Part shown: piece after piece, positions 12,920-13,644 of the stretch | How positions within the stretch are numbered: the first letter of the stretch is position 1 | Layout of the letters: each line of letters opens with the position of its first letter | Assembly: GCA_002299245.1 (NCBI GenBank) | Contig: DBOI01000082.1 | Coordinates: 1-13,644 of the forward strand | DNA: 13,644 bases | Reading direction: 5' to 3' | Origin: Hydrogenovibrio sp. UBA650 | GTDB taxonomy: Bacteria; Pseudomonadota; Gammaproteobacteria; Thiomicrospirales; Thiomicrospiraceae | Notes under the pieces: generated by a model | What the model was told of the DNA's origin: nothing | Database searches by the model: none | Seen by the model: only the letters and a program-made list of their open reading frames with translations | Translations under genes and position numbers: made by a program

Positions 12920-13644
12920 ATGGCACATTTCTATGCACGAGGCCTGGCCAAAAGTTACAAAAAACGCAAAGTTGTCACCTCGGTTGACATTGATGTTCAC
13001 AGCGGACAGGTAGTTGGATTACTTGGCCCTAACGGAGCTGGCAAAACCACCACCTTCTATATGATGACAGGCCTGGTAAATAATGACGATGGTCAGATAT
13101 TCATCGATGATTCAGAAATTTCATCAATGGCGATTCACGAAAGAGCCAAACTCGGAATCGGCTACCTGCCTCAAGAAGCATCTGTATTCAGAAAATTAAG
13201 CGTTACTGAGAATATTATGGCTGTCTTGGAGATGCGCTCTGAGTTAAATAGAGATCAACGTAGCCTTATCTTTGAAAACCTAGTTGATGATCTGCAAATC
13301 GGACATATTCTCGAACAGCCCGGGCAGGCTCTATCGGGAGGTGAACGCCGCAGAGTTGAAATAGCTAGAGCGCTTGCAATGGAGCCTAAGTTCATTCTTT
13401 TAGATGAACCTTTTGCTGGAGTTGATCCAATCTCTGTCAAAGATATTCAGAACATCATTACCCATCTTAAGGAAAAAAACATCGGAGTACTGATTACCGA
13501 TCACAATGTTCGAGAGACTCTTGGTGTATGTGATCAGGCCTATATACTTCACGCCGGTACTATCCTCGCTTCAGGCACACCTCAAGATGTATTAACTCAT
13601 GAAGAGGTTAAGCGTGTCTATCTGGGAGAAAACTTTGCCTATAG
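12920..13644 (+). CDS. lptB: lipopolysaccharide export ATPase LptB (3' end cut by window edge)
   Basis: LptB is the cytoplasmic ATPase of the LptB2FG transporter that extracts lipopolysaccharide from the inner membrane. The frame runs open from ATG at 12920 to the window end, giving 241 complete codons; E. coli LptB has 241 residues, so only the last residue or two and the stop are missing. Motifs are intact: Walker A GPNGAGKTT at 36-44 with Lys42, Q-loop Gln85 in YLPQEAS, signature LSGGERRR at 138-145, Walker B FILLDEP at 158-164 with catalytic Glu163, and switch His195 in ITDHNVRE. The closing VKRVYLGENF is the LptB C-terminus. It starts 6 bases after lptA with little Shine-Dalgarno sequence. 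In related genomes rpoN usually comes next. Confidence 0.97.
   Translation, partial: MAHFYARGLAKSYKKRKVVTSVDIDVHSGQVVGLLGPNGAGKTTTFYMMTGLVNNDDGQIFIDDSEISSMAIHERAKLGIGYLPQEASVFRKLSVTENIMAVLEMRSELNRDQRSLIFENLVDDLQIGHILEQPGQALSGGERRRVEIARALAMEPKFILLDEPFAGVDPISVKDIQNIITHLKEKNIGVLITDHNVRETLGVCDQAYILHAGTILASGTPQDVLTHEEVKRVYLGENFAY

Noticed and set aside
1..13644. CRISPR array, insertion sequence, prophage, tRNA, or defence island
   Set aside because: No regular spaced repeats, transposase or integrase frames, tRNA-like sequence or defence-gene motifs were found; the window is packed with conserved envelope and biosynthetic genes.

Overview
This is a chromosomal housekeeping segment from a Gram-negative bacterium, almost certainly a gammaproteobacterium of moderate, AT-leaning base composition. 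The evidence is envelope biology: a complete inner-membrane Mla phospholipid-transport operon, the Lpt lipopolysaccharide-export genes and kdsC occur together with murA, ibaG and histidine genes. The same neighbourhood is known from Pseudomonas and other proteobacteria. I cannot name a genus from sequence alone.

Left arm (positions 40-9230, all on the minus strand). Read in the direction of transcription the order is mlaF, mlaE, mlaD, mlaC, mlaB, a yadG-like ABC ATPase, a yadH-like ABC-2 permease, ibaG (BolA family), murA, hisG (short form) and hisD. A strong hairpin terminator at 809-845 follows, and then a separate Nif3/YbgI-family gene. Gaps are tiny or negative: mlaC/mlaB and yadG/yadH overlap, and mlaC-mlaD and hisG-hisD are 3 bases apart. 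This suggests long co-transcription, with weaker coupling around ibaG and murA, which have leader regions of about 60 bases.

Middle (9231-10104). A divergent DUF72-like gene of about 200 residues with no ATG start lies upstream of mlaF on the same strand. The 138-159 bases between it and yrbG hold a TATAAT box and a repeated CCAACCAAA motif.

Right arm (10105-13644, plus strand). The order is yrbG (Ca2+/Na+ exchanger family), kdsC, lptC, lptA and lptB, with lptB running off the right edge just before its stop codon. kdsD, which usually sits between yrbG and kdsC, is absent. Its place is taken by 110 bases containing a nested inverted repeat.

Together the two arms build and maintain the envelope: MurA starts peptidoglycan synthesis, KdsC makes Kdo for lipopolysaccharide, LptB/C/A move lipopolysaccharide outward, and MlaFEDBC moves phospholipids to keep the outer membrane asymmetric. 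HisG and HisD are the first and last enzymes of histidine synthesis. I found no prophage, insertion sequence, CRISPR array, tRNA, rRNA or recognisable defence system. The unusual points are small: the missing kdsD, the yadGH pair between mla and ibaG, TTG starts, leader structures and the DUF72-like gene.
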